This document shows positions 38,401 to 50,893 of a DNA stretch of 64,000 nucleotides, piece after piece. The DNA is from Climacteris rufus. Its lineage: Eukaryota > Chordata > Aves > Passeriformes > Climacteridae. The position numbers and the translations under genes are program-made. The notes beneath the pieces were generated by a model. The model did no database searches. It had not been told where the DNA came from and saw only the letters and a program-made list of their open reading frames with translations. The stretch covers positions 847,108 to 911,107 of the forward strand of contig VZRZ01002554.1 in assembly GCA_013398175.1 (NCBI GenBank). Reading direction: 5' to 3'. The first letter of the stretch is position 1, and every line of letters starts with the position of its first letter.

Positions 38401-40240
38401 TCTTTCCTACTTATTTATAAAGTTTGGTGGTCCAGAAATTCATTGGACTGTGGGGCATAGTGAGTAAAATTACTTATTTTTTGCATGCCAGGACGGGTTA
38501 CAGGAGCAACTATCCAGCACAACTTCCCTTTGACAATAGGGGTGAGACTTCTTGGGGCAGGGGCAGGAGCAGGAGCAGGAAATCTCCAGCTGAATTGCTC
38601 TGAGGCCTGGGTGTCCCTGTCAGCCCTAAAGCACCTCCTGTTTCCTCATGAAATCTTTGAGATGGTCCTCAAAATGCCCATTTCTTTTTTGGCAGGGGAC
38701 AAAGTTGCAGCAGGCGGATAATCTGTGACTCCCCATCTTCCCTTCCTGGTGTCAAAAGGCACTAGGGAAAAGCTGAACATTGCAGAATTCCAGCCTAATC
38801 AGAGAGGCATGTTCCTGTCTTTGCTGACAGCTTCTCTATCCTCCCAACTATGGTGCAGCCAAAGTGGACACTGGGACTGCTGGAAAGCCAGGTGCTAAAG
38901 GCTTTCCATATCCATCTGGATGCATAGCAGAGTGGCTTGCATATGATGCAGATGATGATCTGCTCTCCATTAGTCTGCTTAGTGGATCTGTACAACAACA
39001 GTCAGCCTTGCGTGGTATTGCCACATTTCCAGACAAGTAAAAATGCAGCTCAAACTTTGAAGGTTTGTTTATAGCTCAAATTTTTCCTCAGTACATTTGT
39101 TCCTCTTCTTGTCTGCATGCAAATGCGTGTCAAGGGGGAAGAGAATGCTTCCTAAAAGAAATTTTAAATTTGTGGAATGGTGTCTGCTGTCTTATCTGAC
39201 AGTACTTTCAATGGAGAAACCCAGGTCTAGACATCATGGTGTATGTGGGGGTGGGAGGTGAAGGAGAGGGAGAAAACAGAAAAAAATGCAATATTGTTCT
39301 TTGAGTGGCTGATTTCCTTCCTCTCAAATACCAAACAAAATTTTAATGATGAAACCTGCTAACAGCTGGGGCTAATTTGGAGGTTATTTTTATGGCAAGA
39401 GCAACAAGACAATAAAAGGTCAGTCCCAACTGCAGCTTAGTGCAAGCTAAGTTCATCCCAGTAGACCCTCTAAAATAGTCATGATCTGAACTCCTCCATC
39501 CCCATTGCGTCACCTCTGCCTGCTAGCTGTCTGTCATGGGGATGTGATCACACGCTGCATCCATCTCTCCTCCAAAGGATGCGGAGGCTGCTGTAGCTCT
39601 TTGCTTAGCAAATCACAAGGTAGGGCCAAGGCCTGCAGGGTTCACTTGGGGACTCTCTGGAAATGTCGTCAGTGCTTACATTCATATGTCATTGAATTCT
39701 CAAAACTTTTCCACTTTGCTGTTGGTTGGTCCCTGTCTATCAAGGGTCCTCCCCATCTATTGTGGAGAAAGACTGTTGTCCCAAGGTTTCTCAGGGTTCA
39801 TGGGAGTCTAATAACTGTTTTTTTACTGCAGAATGCATGGCTCTCATTGCACAATAAGACAGAAAGCAGCTTGCTCCCAGGACTTGGAGGAGAGCTGGGC
39901 TGCAGGACCTGAGCTTGGGGGCTTGACAAGGATTGGGTTGTTAGGAAAGCCAGTTTTCTGGCCCCAACCCTGGTGCGTCCATCTCCCCCAAGGAACGCCC
40001 ATGGTAAGTCATGGAGTGGAGCAGGAGTCTCACCAGCCATCAAGGGAGTCCCTCACCCCGAGATCCAACTTTGGCTGGGGAAGAAGGAACGTGACAGACA
40101 CAAGCTTAGACTTCTGGCACTGCTTGGACTTTAAATAACCGCCATAGGCTGTTAAACCACAGCCACTGGCTCTGGGGATAGAGGCAGGCACCAGCCAAAG
40201 GGCAAAGAAAGCCTCCTTTCACGAGTGAGAACCAGCACCT
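35431..40240. other. Non-coding stretch, no gene seen
   Basis: No exon or clear mobile element recognised. Short features only: four hexamer repeats of the GGGGCA/GGAGCA type at 38554-38577 and an octamer at 39117-39124. At 39370-39415 a run with TTATTTTTAT and CAATAAAA could be regulatory. A 135-codon frame at 39505-39912 has no recognisable domain. Confidence 0.6.
38554..38577. repeat. Four hexamer repeats GGGGCA/GGAGCA
   Basis: Two GGGGCA units followed by two GGAGCA units in exact tandem. A short simple repeat with no visible role. Confidence 0.75.
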
Positions 40241-40760
40241 CTCGTGACGCTGCCATATAAAATCATGCAGCACCTGTTAGATCTTTTCTCGCTCTGCTCT
40301 CAAGACGCAGGAACAGCTTGGTTCCATAAAAGCCCCGATGTGTTTGTTTTCATTCTGAAGAGCTAATCCAAACCCCTCTCTTCCCAAAGGACAGGGAAGG
40401 AGGGGCTGGAGGGGGTATTTTTATTTTTTTCCTTCTGCTGGGGAAACAGGTTGGAGCTGTTAAAATAATTGGCAGCAGTAGATTCCTGCAGGTTTTGGCT
40501 GCATTTTGAAATAGAGCGGTTTTCTTATTTTCCCTCTCTTCCCTTGTTTTTTGTCTTCTGATTTAGCCATAAAATTGCCACTTATTACATTAGCAGTTGC
40601 AGAAAGCAGGAGTTTTCCTCATTAGAGTGGCTCCTGCTCACAGGCTCTGGTAATATCATTTGGTTGGAAGGACTTTACCAAAAGGCTATAAAACCAGCTG
40701 AGGACTCACACGGCAGTGTCAGGAGGTTGCTTTCTTGGTTACTTTGGTAACACACAAGCA
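40241..40760 (+). promoter_or_regulatory. Candidate regulatory block with TATA box
   Basis: The block ends in a good core-promoter match: GGCTATAAAACC, TATA box at 40687-40693, with CACACGGCAG about 25-30 bases later where a start site would lie. An inverted CCAAT-like TTGGTTGG is about 30 bases upstream. Farther upstream are A/T-rich MEF2-like words (GGTATTTTTAT near 40415) and homeodomain-like words. No CpG island is present, so this would be a TATA-type tissue-specific promoter or an enhancer. No coding exon is recognised downstream: the short frame from 40790 has no known domain. Confidence 0.25.
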
Positions 40761-43031
40761 AAGCATCCCTCTCTTTTCAGGACAGGGAGATGGGTTTAGT
40801 TTTGTATCTACTTCCACCTCTGTCTTGTGAAGGAGTTTGTAAACAAGCAGCAGTGGAGGACACAGGAGGACAGGAAAGGGCCCACAACATGTGTCAGGTC
40901 CATCAGGGTTGTGGCTTTCAGGGCAACTCATCTGTGTGCATCCCTACCTGCGCCCTCCTGAAGACCATCAGGGGCCAGCAGCATGCAAGCCAGCACCTTT
41001 CCCAGTCCTCAGAGCACATATGTCATATACTGTAGACCCAAATGCTACCACCTAAGGCAGTCAGTGAGTGTCACCTCCCAGCTGGGACCAAACCCTTTCA
41101 GTGGTGGGCAAATGTCAGGGTGTATGGTCTTCAGGGCTCTGGAGCAGCACTGGTGGGCATCAGGGAGCACTCCCTGCCTGCTTACAGGCATAATCAGCCA
41201 GGCAGCTTAAAAAACTCTGCAGCTCACCAAATTGTACTTACATCCCTTTTACCTAGATTAGAGTCTCAGCAGAGACCCAATCTTCATGGGGTTTCCCCAG
41301 CAGGTCTATTGCTCTTTCTCTTAAATGCATTAAATTTGAAAGGGTGCTTCAGTCTTCAACAAATTGGAAGCTGTGTTACCACAGCAAATAAGATCATGTT
41401 CTCATTTAGCTGAGTCCTACTACATCCTCTCCCAACCTTACAGAATAATTCAGAAAAGAGGGGCAAGAAGGAGTCCTGCCCACATGTACTACCAGCCTGC
41501 TAAAACTCCTCTTGATGACATAAACATGCCTCACAAAGCTCAGGAAAAGGTCTGGAAGGTATTGTAACATTGCAACTCCTGCAAAGATGTGTCCTTATCA
41601 AAACTATCTGGTCAGGTACAGATTTTGACTCTTGGGGCACAATACATCTCCGGCAAAGTCAGAATTACTGGCATTTCTGCCTTGCTTTCACCTCCATGGA
41701 CTTCAACCTGGCCGGTCAAACATATGCTGTATTGCAATTGAACAAGCCTTCCTCTGAAATGGACCTAAATTTTACTGTAAGAGCTGGGTACATCCACTTT
41801 GGGGCCAAACTTGGATAAAATGCTGTGTTCCTTAGCGGGGTTCCCTCCTCAGTGAGGCAACATGTGGCAAAGCCCAATAGTTGCAGGTGGCCAGAGCTAC
41901 AAAGCCCAGAAATACATCTGCTTCATTCCTTGCTGTGAAATTCTAGGAAATGTCTCAATTTCTGAGAGTCCAGATTTAAAGAGCAGCTAGATACTCATCG
42001 TTAGAGATGGCACAGCATCTTCAGTGGCTGTGTTTGGAGCTAGAATACAACAAGCAGGCAAAGGACAGACACTTGGCTGTACACCCACAGTTTTCAGTCC
42101 TCTCTATCCCAAACTGGCAAAACACTGAAGCTTTCATTCTGATACTTCACCCAGCATGGCCATTGTAAACCTTTTGTTACAGCCACATCAGGAACAGTCC
42201 TCACAGCACCTCCATACAACCATCCAATAAATCTCCTAAAAACTAGGTTCTCAGCACAAAGACTCAGCAAAGGGTTCAGGAAGATTGTAGAATCCTCTGT
42301 CCTTTCCTTTGTCAGCTCCTCCTACCCTTCCCTGAACTTTACTTCTCTTTGGCAAGAAATGTCAGAAGTCAGTTCCATGACTTTATGGACAGATCTATAT
42401 AAAACAGTGACTCAGTCTGCACTCACTTACTGGCAGCGATGTATCAGATGCAAACAACTTTAAAATGGTGAAACAGAAAAATTACAATTAAACAGAAAAA
42501 GAAAACATTCTGGGCCAAAACTTTGGGGTGTAAAATCTTCTGTATATGTCTGCAGTTTCTGCTATTTAATTTTAGAGATGGACCCAAAGAGTTTCTTTAT
42601 GAGTCTCTTCTGCCTCAAATCCCAAATATTGACTTTAGAGAGGATTTTAAAGGATTTCTGTCTCTTTGTCCAGAACTCATTTCTACCTACTTTCTGTGTA
42701 AAGCTCTTATTAAAATAACAAGGTGGCAGAGGCTGGTAGTGTGGAGAAGGTGTAATCTATTCATGAGATATTTCTTTGCACCAAAATCACAGCTGCAAGC
42801 AGGAATCTTAGTTGAGGATGGTCAAGAAAGCTTCTTGCTTGAACACCTGGAGGATATTGTGCTGTTCATTGTCAAAAAATGCAATCATTTTTGGTCACTT
42901 TAAGTTACAAGTCTCAAGAAAGAAAACTGGTAATGATTTCAGATGCTTTATTCTCCTCCCAGAAATTAAAACCAGTGCCTGGACTGGTGCCTTGGAATTT
43001 ATTTATCTTTTTTAAATTAAAACAACCACTT

Positions 43032-43063
43032 AAAAAAAAAAATAAAAAAAAAGAGAAAAAAAG
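43032..43063. repeat. A-rich simple sequence
   Basis: A runs broken by single T and G. It could be an old poly(A) tail, but no AATAAA at the usual distance or source element is visible. Confidence 0.7.
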
Positions 43064-45608
43064 AGCACCAGCTACTGGCTTTTACTTTAGCTACAGTTTT
43101 CTGGCATGCCATGCATCATGCCAGGATTTTTTTTTCCTGTTTTTTTTTTGTTGTTGTTGTTACATGGGAACTTGAGGGGCAAATTGGTGTGAGAAACTTT
43201 CCCAAATAATTTGTATAAACCACACCAAAACCCGACAAACTCAACCAGTCTGGAAAGGTCCGGGAGTGAGAGGAAGGCACATCTGCAGACAGGCTGGGGA
43301 CATCAGCAGTTTTCAGCTGGCTGCCAGCAGCAGCAACGGCTTCTGCATTCCCTCAGGCAACAGGGAGTTGGATTTGGTGGTTCTGGAACTAGCAGAACAC
43401 CTGGTCTGGGCAGCCTTTGGCTTCTTCATGTAGGATTTGAAGGGAGCCTGAGGAACTGGGGCACTTCTGCCTTGTGGGCAGTCTTGTGGGCACTTGACGG
43501 CTGTGGGCTGCCGGGGAAATCCCGGCCAGTGCCTCTCAGTACAGGCAGGTGTCCAAACCTTTGGGCCAGAGGGCAGGTGAGTCCTTGAAACTTTACTGCA
43601 AACACAGGAGAAATCCCCATGGAAGGCAGGACTCCAGAGGGAAGTGAAAAAACAAGATGGATCACTACAAGCATTTTCAGTGCCGTGAATCAGGAAGGAG
43701 CAGGCGCAGGGTTGGACAGCACAGCCTTCCTGTTAAAATGTAGCTTTTTGGTAGGGGGTGGGGGCACTCAGAAAAAGAGGCAACTCTCACTGAAGGCCTA
43801 CTTCCTGCATGCCTTTGGACAACACAACACACTGCCCTCTACTCTGAGCTCCCATATCCCCATCACAGGAACAGCAGCATTTCATGCCAGCACTTGGTGT
43901 TATGGAAGAGCCTCCTTCAGGCTTGGGCAGGGTACCAAGTGCTTCCACCTGCCCCCACAGAGAGTTTGAAGCCTAAATACCCTCAACATCAGCCTCACAG
44001 GCACCATCATGTGTCTTTTCTCCCAACTGCAGGCTAGAGAGGGAACACGGTCCTACCTGTCCAGACCAACACAAGCCTCAGTTCACCACCTTTCTCTTGG
44101 AGGTTGTGTTACCTCAACATGAAGCTAAGTCTCTTTCCTGGCTGCCATTGCTTTCTCCCCCTTGTTCTTCCCAGTTCAGCTTGTTTTCTGTTCTCAGACA
44201 TTTGCAGCAAATGTGTGTCTCTTGCTTTGTCCTGTAAACTCCGTGTGACCATGGGAACAGTTCCTGACCCAGCTGGCAGACTGTGTGCTCCTTTCATTAA
44301 ACTTTGGCTCTCACCTCAACTGCATCTTTAGGCAACGTCCAGGTGAGCACAGCTGGGAAAACACTTTCATTTGCCTTGAGAATGCATTCAGCATTGGTTC
44401 CCAGCCTGCCTTTCGGGAAGTTTGGTCCCATGTATCTGCTAAAACAGCAACCCTTTGCCTACTCCACTGCGTCTCCTCAGATCAATCCCATTTACAACTG
44501 CCTCCCCAAATCCTTTTCTCAGGGCACACAACTGGAAAGAAACCAGAGGAGTCCTGCAAAATGGCTGGTGCAGGGAAATCCTTTAGCAAATTAGAGAAGG
44601 CCAGAATTTATGGTCAATGGTATTTTGTGAAGCCTGAGCTTCTTATTGAACCTGTCAGAGCATCTGAAATACTTTTGCCAGTCAAAAACAGTGGTGAATG
44701 GGGTCCTGGTTCCTGAATTTCTGCAGAAAACTTCAAAGCGGTTACATGGCTCGAAGGGCCACATGGATTCCACCTGTTTGTTAGTCCAGACAGGTGATTT
44801 AGTGCTCCTCAGACACCTCCCTCACACCAGCTCACAGACTGAGCAGGCAAACCTCACTGACTGTGGCCAGCACCCTTCTTTTGTGCTTGCACCTTCCTGA
44901 GACACTGAGGAGGAGCTATGGCCACTGATGCAGTGTAATCTCCTGCTGTCTCTGCCAGCTCACTCCAGTGGCACAGCCTCCATGCTGTTCCACCAGGGGA
45001 GGAATGTGGAGGGAGGCAGGAGGGCTTGCGATTCAGACTTGTATTATGGCTATATGGAGTGTTTGACAGAGGGGCAGAGCAGCCTTCCACCCTTTCTGAG
45101 AGCTGGAAGGAAAGCCAGGGAGCCCAACTGAGGGGATCAGCCTCAGGTCACCTTGCAATCCATCTCCACACTTCAGAGAAACCAGCCTCATCTGTGAATT
45201 TTCCCAAGTCCCTCTGTCATCCTTACCTCTGGAGTACCTGGTGGAGGTGGCCCATCGTGTCAAGAGGGCAGACTACTTGGGAATCATTGCTTTCTGGCTA
45301 AAGCATGCAAATCTTCCTTAAACGTGTGGGAGAGGAGGTGAGTTATATTCCTGGTCCTTTCAGCTGACTTGGAGTGTCCAGCTGAGAGCTGAAGTGAGTA
45401 AACTGGGTGGAAGATGACACAGAGAGAAGGGTTTTGACCAAGGAAATTAGTATCTCTTCCTGCTTCTGAAGGGTGCTGGCATTAGCCCAGAAGGAGGATC
45501 TGCAGCCTGAGAGGGTCTATGAGAGTCATCTTTTTAACCACTGTATGAGAGTTACTCTGAAATCAACTCTCACAGCTCCCCCCTGGGAGGATGGAGCAGC
45601 AAAGTGCT

Positions 45609-45628
45609 CTGTGCGTGTGCACGCACAG
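45609..45628. repeat. Perfect inverted repeat containing paired GCGTG cores
   Basis: CTGTGCGTG (45609-45617) and CACGCACAG (45620-45628) are exact reverse complements with a TG spacer. Each arm contains TGCGTG, the core bound by AhR/ARNT-type bHLH-PAS factors, in opposite orientation. The four CpG-containing bases are kept in a CpG-poor setting. Binding is inference. Confidence 0.85.
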
Positions 45629-48492
45629 GCATGAACAGAGCGCACTGCAAAGTGTCAACGGTGTTCTGAAGAACATGGTTTAAGGCCATTCTGGGGATTT
45701 CCCAGCTCTGACAAAGAATTTAATTTCCCTCCACATAGTGGGAAAATTCAGGATGGGGTTGGTTGCTCAGGACAGTGAGCAGAGCAGCTACAGTGTGGAG
45801 ACAGGGTCTTCTGCCATCAGCAGCCGCACTGGGTGCAGTCTCAGCAGGCATTTAGGCTCATGAAGAGCACTTGGGTTCCTGACTTCTAGGGATTTCACCA
45901 CCATGAATCCAGTCCTGACAGAGCTGCTGCAGCCAGGCTTGCCTGCTTTATGTGCAGTAACAGCCCCCAAATCTCACACTAAAGGAAGGAGAGGGTGGCA
46001 GAAGGTCATCTCCGTGGCTTAAGCTGGGAATGCAAGAGCTATCACTGACACAGCAGATGGCAAGGCCAAGCTTGCCAGACCTCTACCCATTCCTAACAAA
46101 AAAGAAAATGTGCTTTTCAACTGAGAAATATTCCAGATTTACACTGAAAAAAAGCAGAAACAGAAAATATGTGGGGGAAGGGAGGGAGAGGAAAGCATGT
46201 GTGAAAGATAATTTGCCAGAAGAGAAAAAAAAAAAATTAAAAATCTCAAAGCATGAAATATCCTTGGCACAAATTCTGACAGTCCAGTTTCATTGGGTGA
46301 GTTCTGAAAAGAATTTCACTTGCTTTGCAGAGTGAAGATATCTTTGGAGAGAGCTTTGAAGTGAAGGTAATTCCCAGTTCACGCACTTTCCTGCAGTACC
46401 CCAGGACTGGGAGATCTCCGTGCAGCTCTCTGTCACCAGTGCCCTGTGTGACCTTCAGTAAGGAATTTAAATCACCTATGTCACAAGCTTAGTTGATATA
46501 ATAGGTGATAACAGGATGAAAAAATGGTTTTGATTTAAAAGCCAAGATACAGTAAAAATATGTAGACTGGGGTTCATCTGAAACATTTCCAGTAAAGCAT
46601 CAACAACAAAAAGCAGTTTGTTTTACTGGTAGGTCAAATATAGATGATCCAACTAGTCCAGAAAAAGCTCTTTTGTTTAATTTTCATGGCTTGAAACGGT
46701 GGAGAGAAAACTATTATCTCTATCTAAAAAAAATTAAATATAGATACATCTGTGTAATGTTTCAAAACAAAAACATGAATAATTTTTGAGATGTCAGACC
46801 AATTTACTTCTTAACCTAAGAAATTCAACATGAGTGATGCTAGTTGAAATTAATTAGTATTTTTGGAGGAAATTAATAAAAACATGTATATATTGGGAAG
46901 AATTCATCAGTGCAAAAAACGAACAGTATCTCCCAGCCTTGCAGGAGTTTGGGGATAGTTAAATCAGACACATGAAATCCACAGAAACTATGTGACAAGA
47001 TGCCAGATAAGTGTCTCAGAAAGACAGGATTTGATTGTCATGGGCCTGTTCTCATGAAAAATAAAAGGCTTCAGTTTCTGTACAATTGTGTACAGACAAG
47101 ACATGTGTTTTCACTGCATGGCACCAAGCCTGGAGTATATTTTTCGCTCCTGAATTACAAGGAAAATTTGGCATGAGGATGACCCACATAGCTAGAAGTG
47201 GGCAGATTTAATACAGATGCATGGGATATTCTCTCAAATTCAAAAACTTTCAGTGTCATAGCAGTTTTTCCTTTGACCTATCTACATAATACACTCATAG
47301 GGACCTTCTGAAATTGGGCTGGGATTTTTAGGTGTAATCACCATGGATTTACAAAGAAAAACAAATTTATCTTAGTGCCCTTCCACCTATGCCTGGGATT
47401 CTGCAGTAGCAGGGCGTTTCAACTACCATAGTCTGCAAGAGAAGACAAGGTTGAGCTGGACAAAGACAGGATTTTCTGCCTCTGCCTGTGATTAGAGCAG
47501 CTGTTGAGGTTTCCTCTTTGGGTGCTCTTTCACATGTGTTGTCTCCATTTCCTGTCTTTCAAGCCTGCAAAAGCAGGAGGGTGAAGATGCTTTTTCATCA
47601 CAATCTTGTTCAGGGAATCTGTGGGAATTCAGAGAGATGAGGATGTAATTCTGCTTCTCATCAGCACCTGTACATCTGTGCAGCTCTTACAACCATTTGG
47701 AGTAGCCACCAGGCTTGGAGTGTGTCAGAAATGGAGGTTTTGAACTTCTCTCTGGTGGTCTTCCCTCTCCTGCCTTCAACACTGAGTCTCTCAGGGCCAT
47801 TTACCAGCTCAGGTAGCCAGATTGCAGTCAGCCCATGACCAGCAGCACCACAACGCCCTGATGGCTCTTTTCCCTCACTTCTTGAAGACATGCTGCAGAG
47901 TGTTTGCACCAGCAGCCTTCATTGACTGTGGACCTTTGTTGGCAAACAGCCCACTCACCATCTTTCATGGTGACATAACCAGCACAGAGAATTAATGTTG
48001 CTCATTTAAAGAGGAGGTTGGCAGTCAGTACCAGGAACAGCCGTGCCTCTTTCAAGATTTAATCAAGGTCTACAAACAAACCAGAGGAAGAGACAACAGG
48101 CTTCACATAACAAGTAGACTAGTCTGACTCTGACATTCTCCTTCTGTATTCCCAAGGAAGTGCCTCCCCTCGGGGAAAGCAGACAGCACAGCTATGCAGT
48201 GTTAGAAGTATAATTTGAAGCTGTAAAATAGAGGAGCCTCCCTTTTGGTGCAGGTCTCTGGGTGATCTTTTCTTTTGAATGTCACCCAAAGCCACCACAG
48301 AGAGATGTATCCTTCGAGAGTTAAAAAAAAAAATCAAACCTGTCTCACTGAAGACAAAATTCTAATTCAATTTGTGCTCCAGACCTCACTATTAGTAGCA
48401 TGAATCTGTCCTGTCCTATGAAGATTTCAAGGACAGCATGAAAAGTTTGCTTGTGTGCATTCAAAGCGGCCATGGGTGTGAAGTGTCACACG

Positions 48493-48558
48493 TATCTATG
48501 TATGTATATATATGTACACTCATACACATATATATATGTATATATATATATATACACA
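48493..48558. repeat. (TA)n-rich microsatellite with TATG/CACA interruptions
   Basis: A run of ATGT, TATA and ACAC words leads to an uninterrupted stretch of about eight TA units near 48537-48554. Alternating AT sequence of this kind can form cruciforms and is often polymorphic. Confidence 0.85.
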
Positions 48559-49462
48559 ACAACTGTGATGGACTGAAAAATCAGGCCCTCAATATTTATA
48601 ACTTTGGCTCATATCCCAAGCAAAGCACCCTAGTGCAGAAGCTCTATTTGTGGCAATGGGATCTACACACTCCATTTTAGTTCTAATCCTAGGCAAGCTG
48701 GCAGACATAAGGTTTTATGGGAAGTAGAACAACTAATCCGTGCTGAAGCACAGTGCAGAAAGTTTCCTAAGTATAGCATCCCCTCAGAAATATGAGGGCT
48801 CAAATTAACCCCCTAAATCCTGTTTATCAAAGTCAGCCAAGCCTAGGGATGGTAAATTGATTATGTGGTCAACTCCAGCAGATGAAGCACTTATGGGAGA
48901 GGGCTCTGAGGGAATTGTAGAAAAAGGACTGAATTAGCAAAAGTACTGACATGGAAATGTCCCCGAGCTCAAAGTCTGAGCAGAGTTCTGCTGAATCCAC
49001 AGAATTTACACCAGAATTTGGAGAGACTTGCATCTTGCTTGGAGACCTTGATTGATTTGTGAAGAACAGAAAGATAAGTACCTGGCTGAAGCAGACCCTT
49101 GGGTTTTGCCTGAATGTGGATAATTATGATCCTGCAATGTTACTCATTGCCCCTTGGCAATATTGCCCAGTATGGGGTGTACTCTTTGTCCCCTAATATT
49201 CCCATCCAAATCCTTGGTTGTGATCAGCTCTGCTCTAGTTTCTGGGCTCTATTAAATAATAAAAGAGAGGTTTCATTCCACTCTGTAAGTACTGGCTTGG
49301 GGCCAGCTGCAGAGTGGGGGTCTGGTTACAAACTCGCCTAAACACAAAAGTATGGCCAGGTCCAAGCTTTATGTTTGGACACACCTCTCCAAGTCAAAGG
49401 GAAATTTCCAGTTGTCTGGATGCTGAGTCAGCAGAAACATTGGGAATTAGCACAGGGGTTGG

Positions 49463-49481
49463 TTTTTTTTTTTTTTTTTTT
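49463..49481. repeat. T19 homopolymer
   Basis: Nineteen consecutive T residues. On the minus strand it would be a poly(A) run, but no AATAAA lies just before it, so there is no support for a retroposed tail. Confidence 0.8.
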
Positions 49482-50265
49482 GTTTTGCTTCCCCTTTGAA
49501 CCTTGAAACAGGCTCAAAAATTATTTTTTTTTTTGCAGTTTTTGTCAGTGTTTCTCATGTCTTCCCAGATGACATCTCTAACAGGAGATTGCCAAGTGCC
49601 CTGGGAGTTTTCTGTGACCCTGACAATTGGCCCAAAAAGGAGGGAACTGACACCTACCATGCTAATTTCATGTGAGATCCTGGAGGGACTGACAACCAAA
49701 GGTCTTTCTTACCAAAGTGCAACTCACAGAGTCAAAGGAGCAAAGAAGGCAGAGGAATGCAATGAAAACATCTGATGGAGAAGAGCTTTTGGTAAATATT
49801 TGTTTGCTGAACAATCAGCATTTGTGGGATTTTTTTTTCTTTAATGAGTAATTCTGGGAAAATGAATATTATCTAAAGGAATTTTTTTTTATAATGAAAA
49901 CACAGATTTTGTCACACAAATTCAGTCTCATGAACCCTAAAGTAGAAACAGGTTCACCAACTTCTCCCTTTCTAATGCCCATGGAGTAAAGGAGAGACTA
50001 TAGAACTGAGAGTTGAAAATTCAGTCCTTTTCACTACTGATGGCTGCCACAGGGACTTCTGCTTTTACAGCACTGATCCAAATCTGAAGGCCTGACTGGG
50101 GAACACCTATGGACTGACAAATACCCTCACTTATCCCCTGATTCTTCAGACGGAATGTCTGAGTGAAGACTGAGAGTAGTTCCAAATTCACCCAAGTAAG
50201 ATTGATGCAATTTGAAAGTTAGGGAAAAGATATTTCAAACAAATTAAGGGTTTAATTTGGGGCTA

Positions 50266-50322
50266 CAAAAAACAAACAACAACAACAACAACAACAAAAA
50301 AAACCAACAAAAACCAAAACAA
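50266..50322. repeat. (CAA)n simple repeat
   Basis: About seven perfect AAC/CAA units (50275-50297) flanked by imperfect A-rich copies with CCAA interruptions. Confidence 0.9.
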
Positions 50323-50817
50323 AGTATACCATGCAGAAAGGTCTTCTTGAATCTGTTTATCAAGGATCCCTAACAAAACTCCTCATATCCCTGACCCTAA
50401 GATGTGAGGACCTAAGTATCTAGGACTGGTTGTAATATCCTCTAAGCTCAGACAACCAGATAAAAACGGTGATAAAACCAGATTTAGATTATTTTTGCCC
50501 TCTTTTTTTGTCCTACTTTTTTTTTGTGTGTAGGACTTTTCAAAAGAAAGTAGTGTCTCCACCATCCTGTGAAAGGAGGAGTAGTTGGGGCAAAAAACAT
50601 AGTGAAGAATTTCCCAGGTCTCTAGTGGGATAGAAGTTCTGTGAACTACAGCCTGAACAGATTTCATATGCCCTCAGAAACCTATAAATGTTTTCAAAGA
50701 ATATTTACTAGCAACCTTTTCAGTAACATTTGCCAAATTCATTTGAAAAGGGAAACAAAGTTTCTGTCAGAGGAGCAATTCCTAGCAAGGGAGCCACAAG
50801 CTCCTTTGAGCTGCCTT

Positions 50818-50893
50818 GGGGGAAAAAAAAAAAAAAGAAAAAAAAGGCAAGCAAGGAAAACGAAAAGGAGGAGGAGAGGGAAAGAGGGAAAAG
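50818..50893. repeat. Homopurine tract
   Basis: Nearly 75 bases of A and G on the + strand with only a few C interruptions: an A14 run, an A8 run, then GGAGGAGGAGAGGG. Such mirror-like purine tracts can form triplex DNA. Lysine/arginine-rich and phenylalanine-rich frames across it are composition artefacts. Confidence 0.85.

Larger units (their letters stand above)
40761..48492. other. Non-coding stretch, no gene seen
   Basis: Frames near 43.2-45.3 kb are numerous and overlap on both strands in a slightly more GC-rich stretch. None has a domain I recognise. Simple sequence is limited to an A-rich run at 43032-43063, and a perfect palindrome lies at 45609-45628. From about 46.5 to 47.3 kb the sequence is AT-rich and featureless. 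Confidence 0.6.

Noticed and set aside
42523..42903. Frame of 126 codons on + that looked protein-like by composition
   Set aside because: Considered as a mobile-element remnant, but no reverse transcriptase, integrase, gag or other motif is present.
44285..44716. Frame of 143 codons on + with several overlapping frames
   Set aside because: Slightly GC-richer stretch gives longer chance frames on both strands; no domain seen.
49463..49481. Poly(A) tail of a minus-strand retrocopy
   Set aside because: No AATAAA at the expected distance on the minus strand and no recognisable source.
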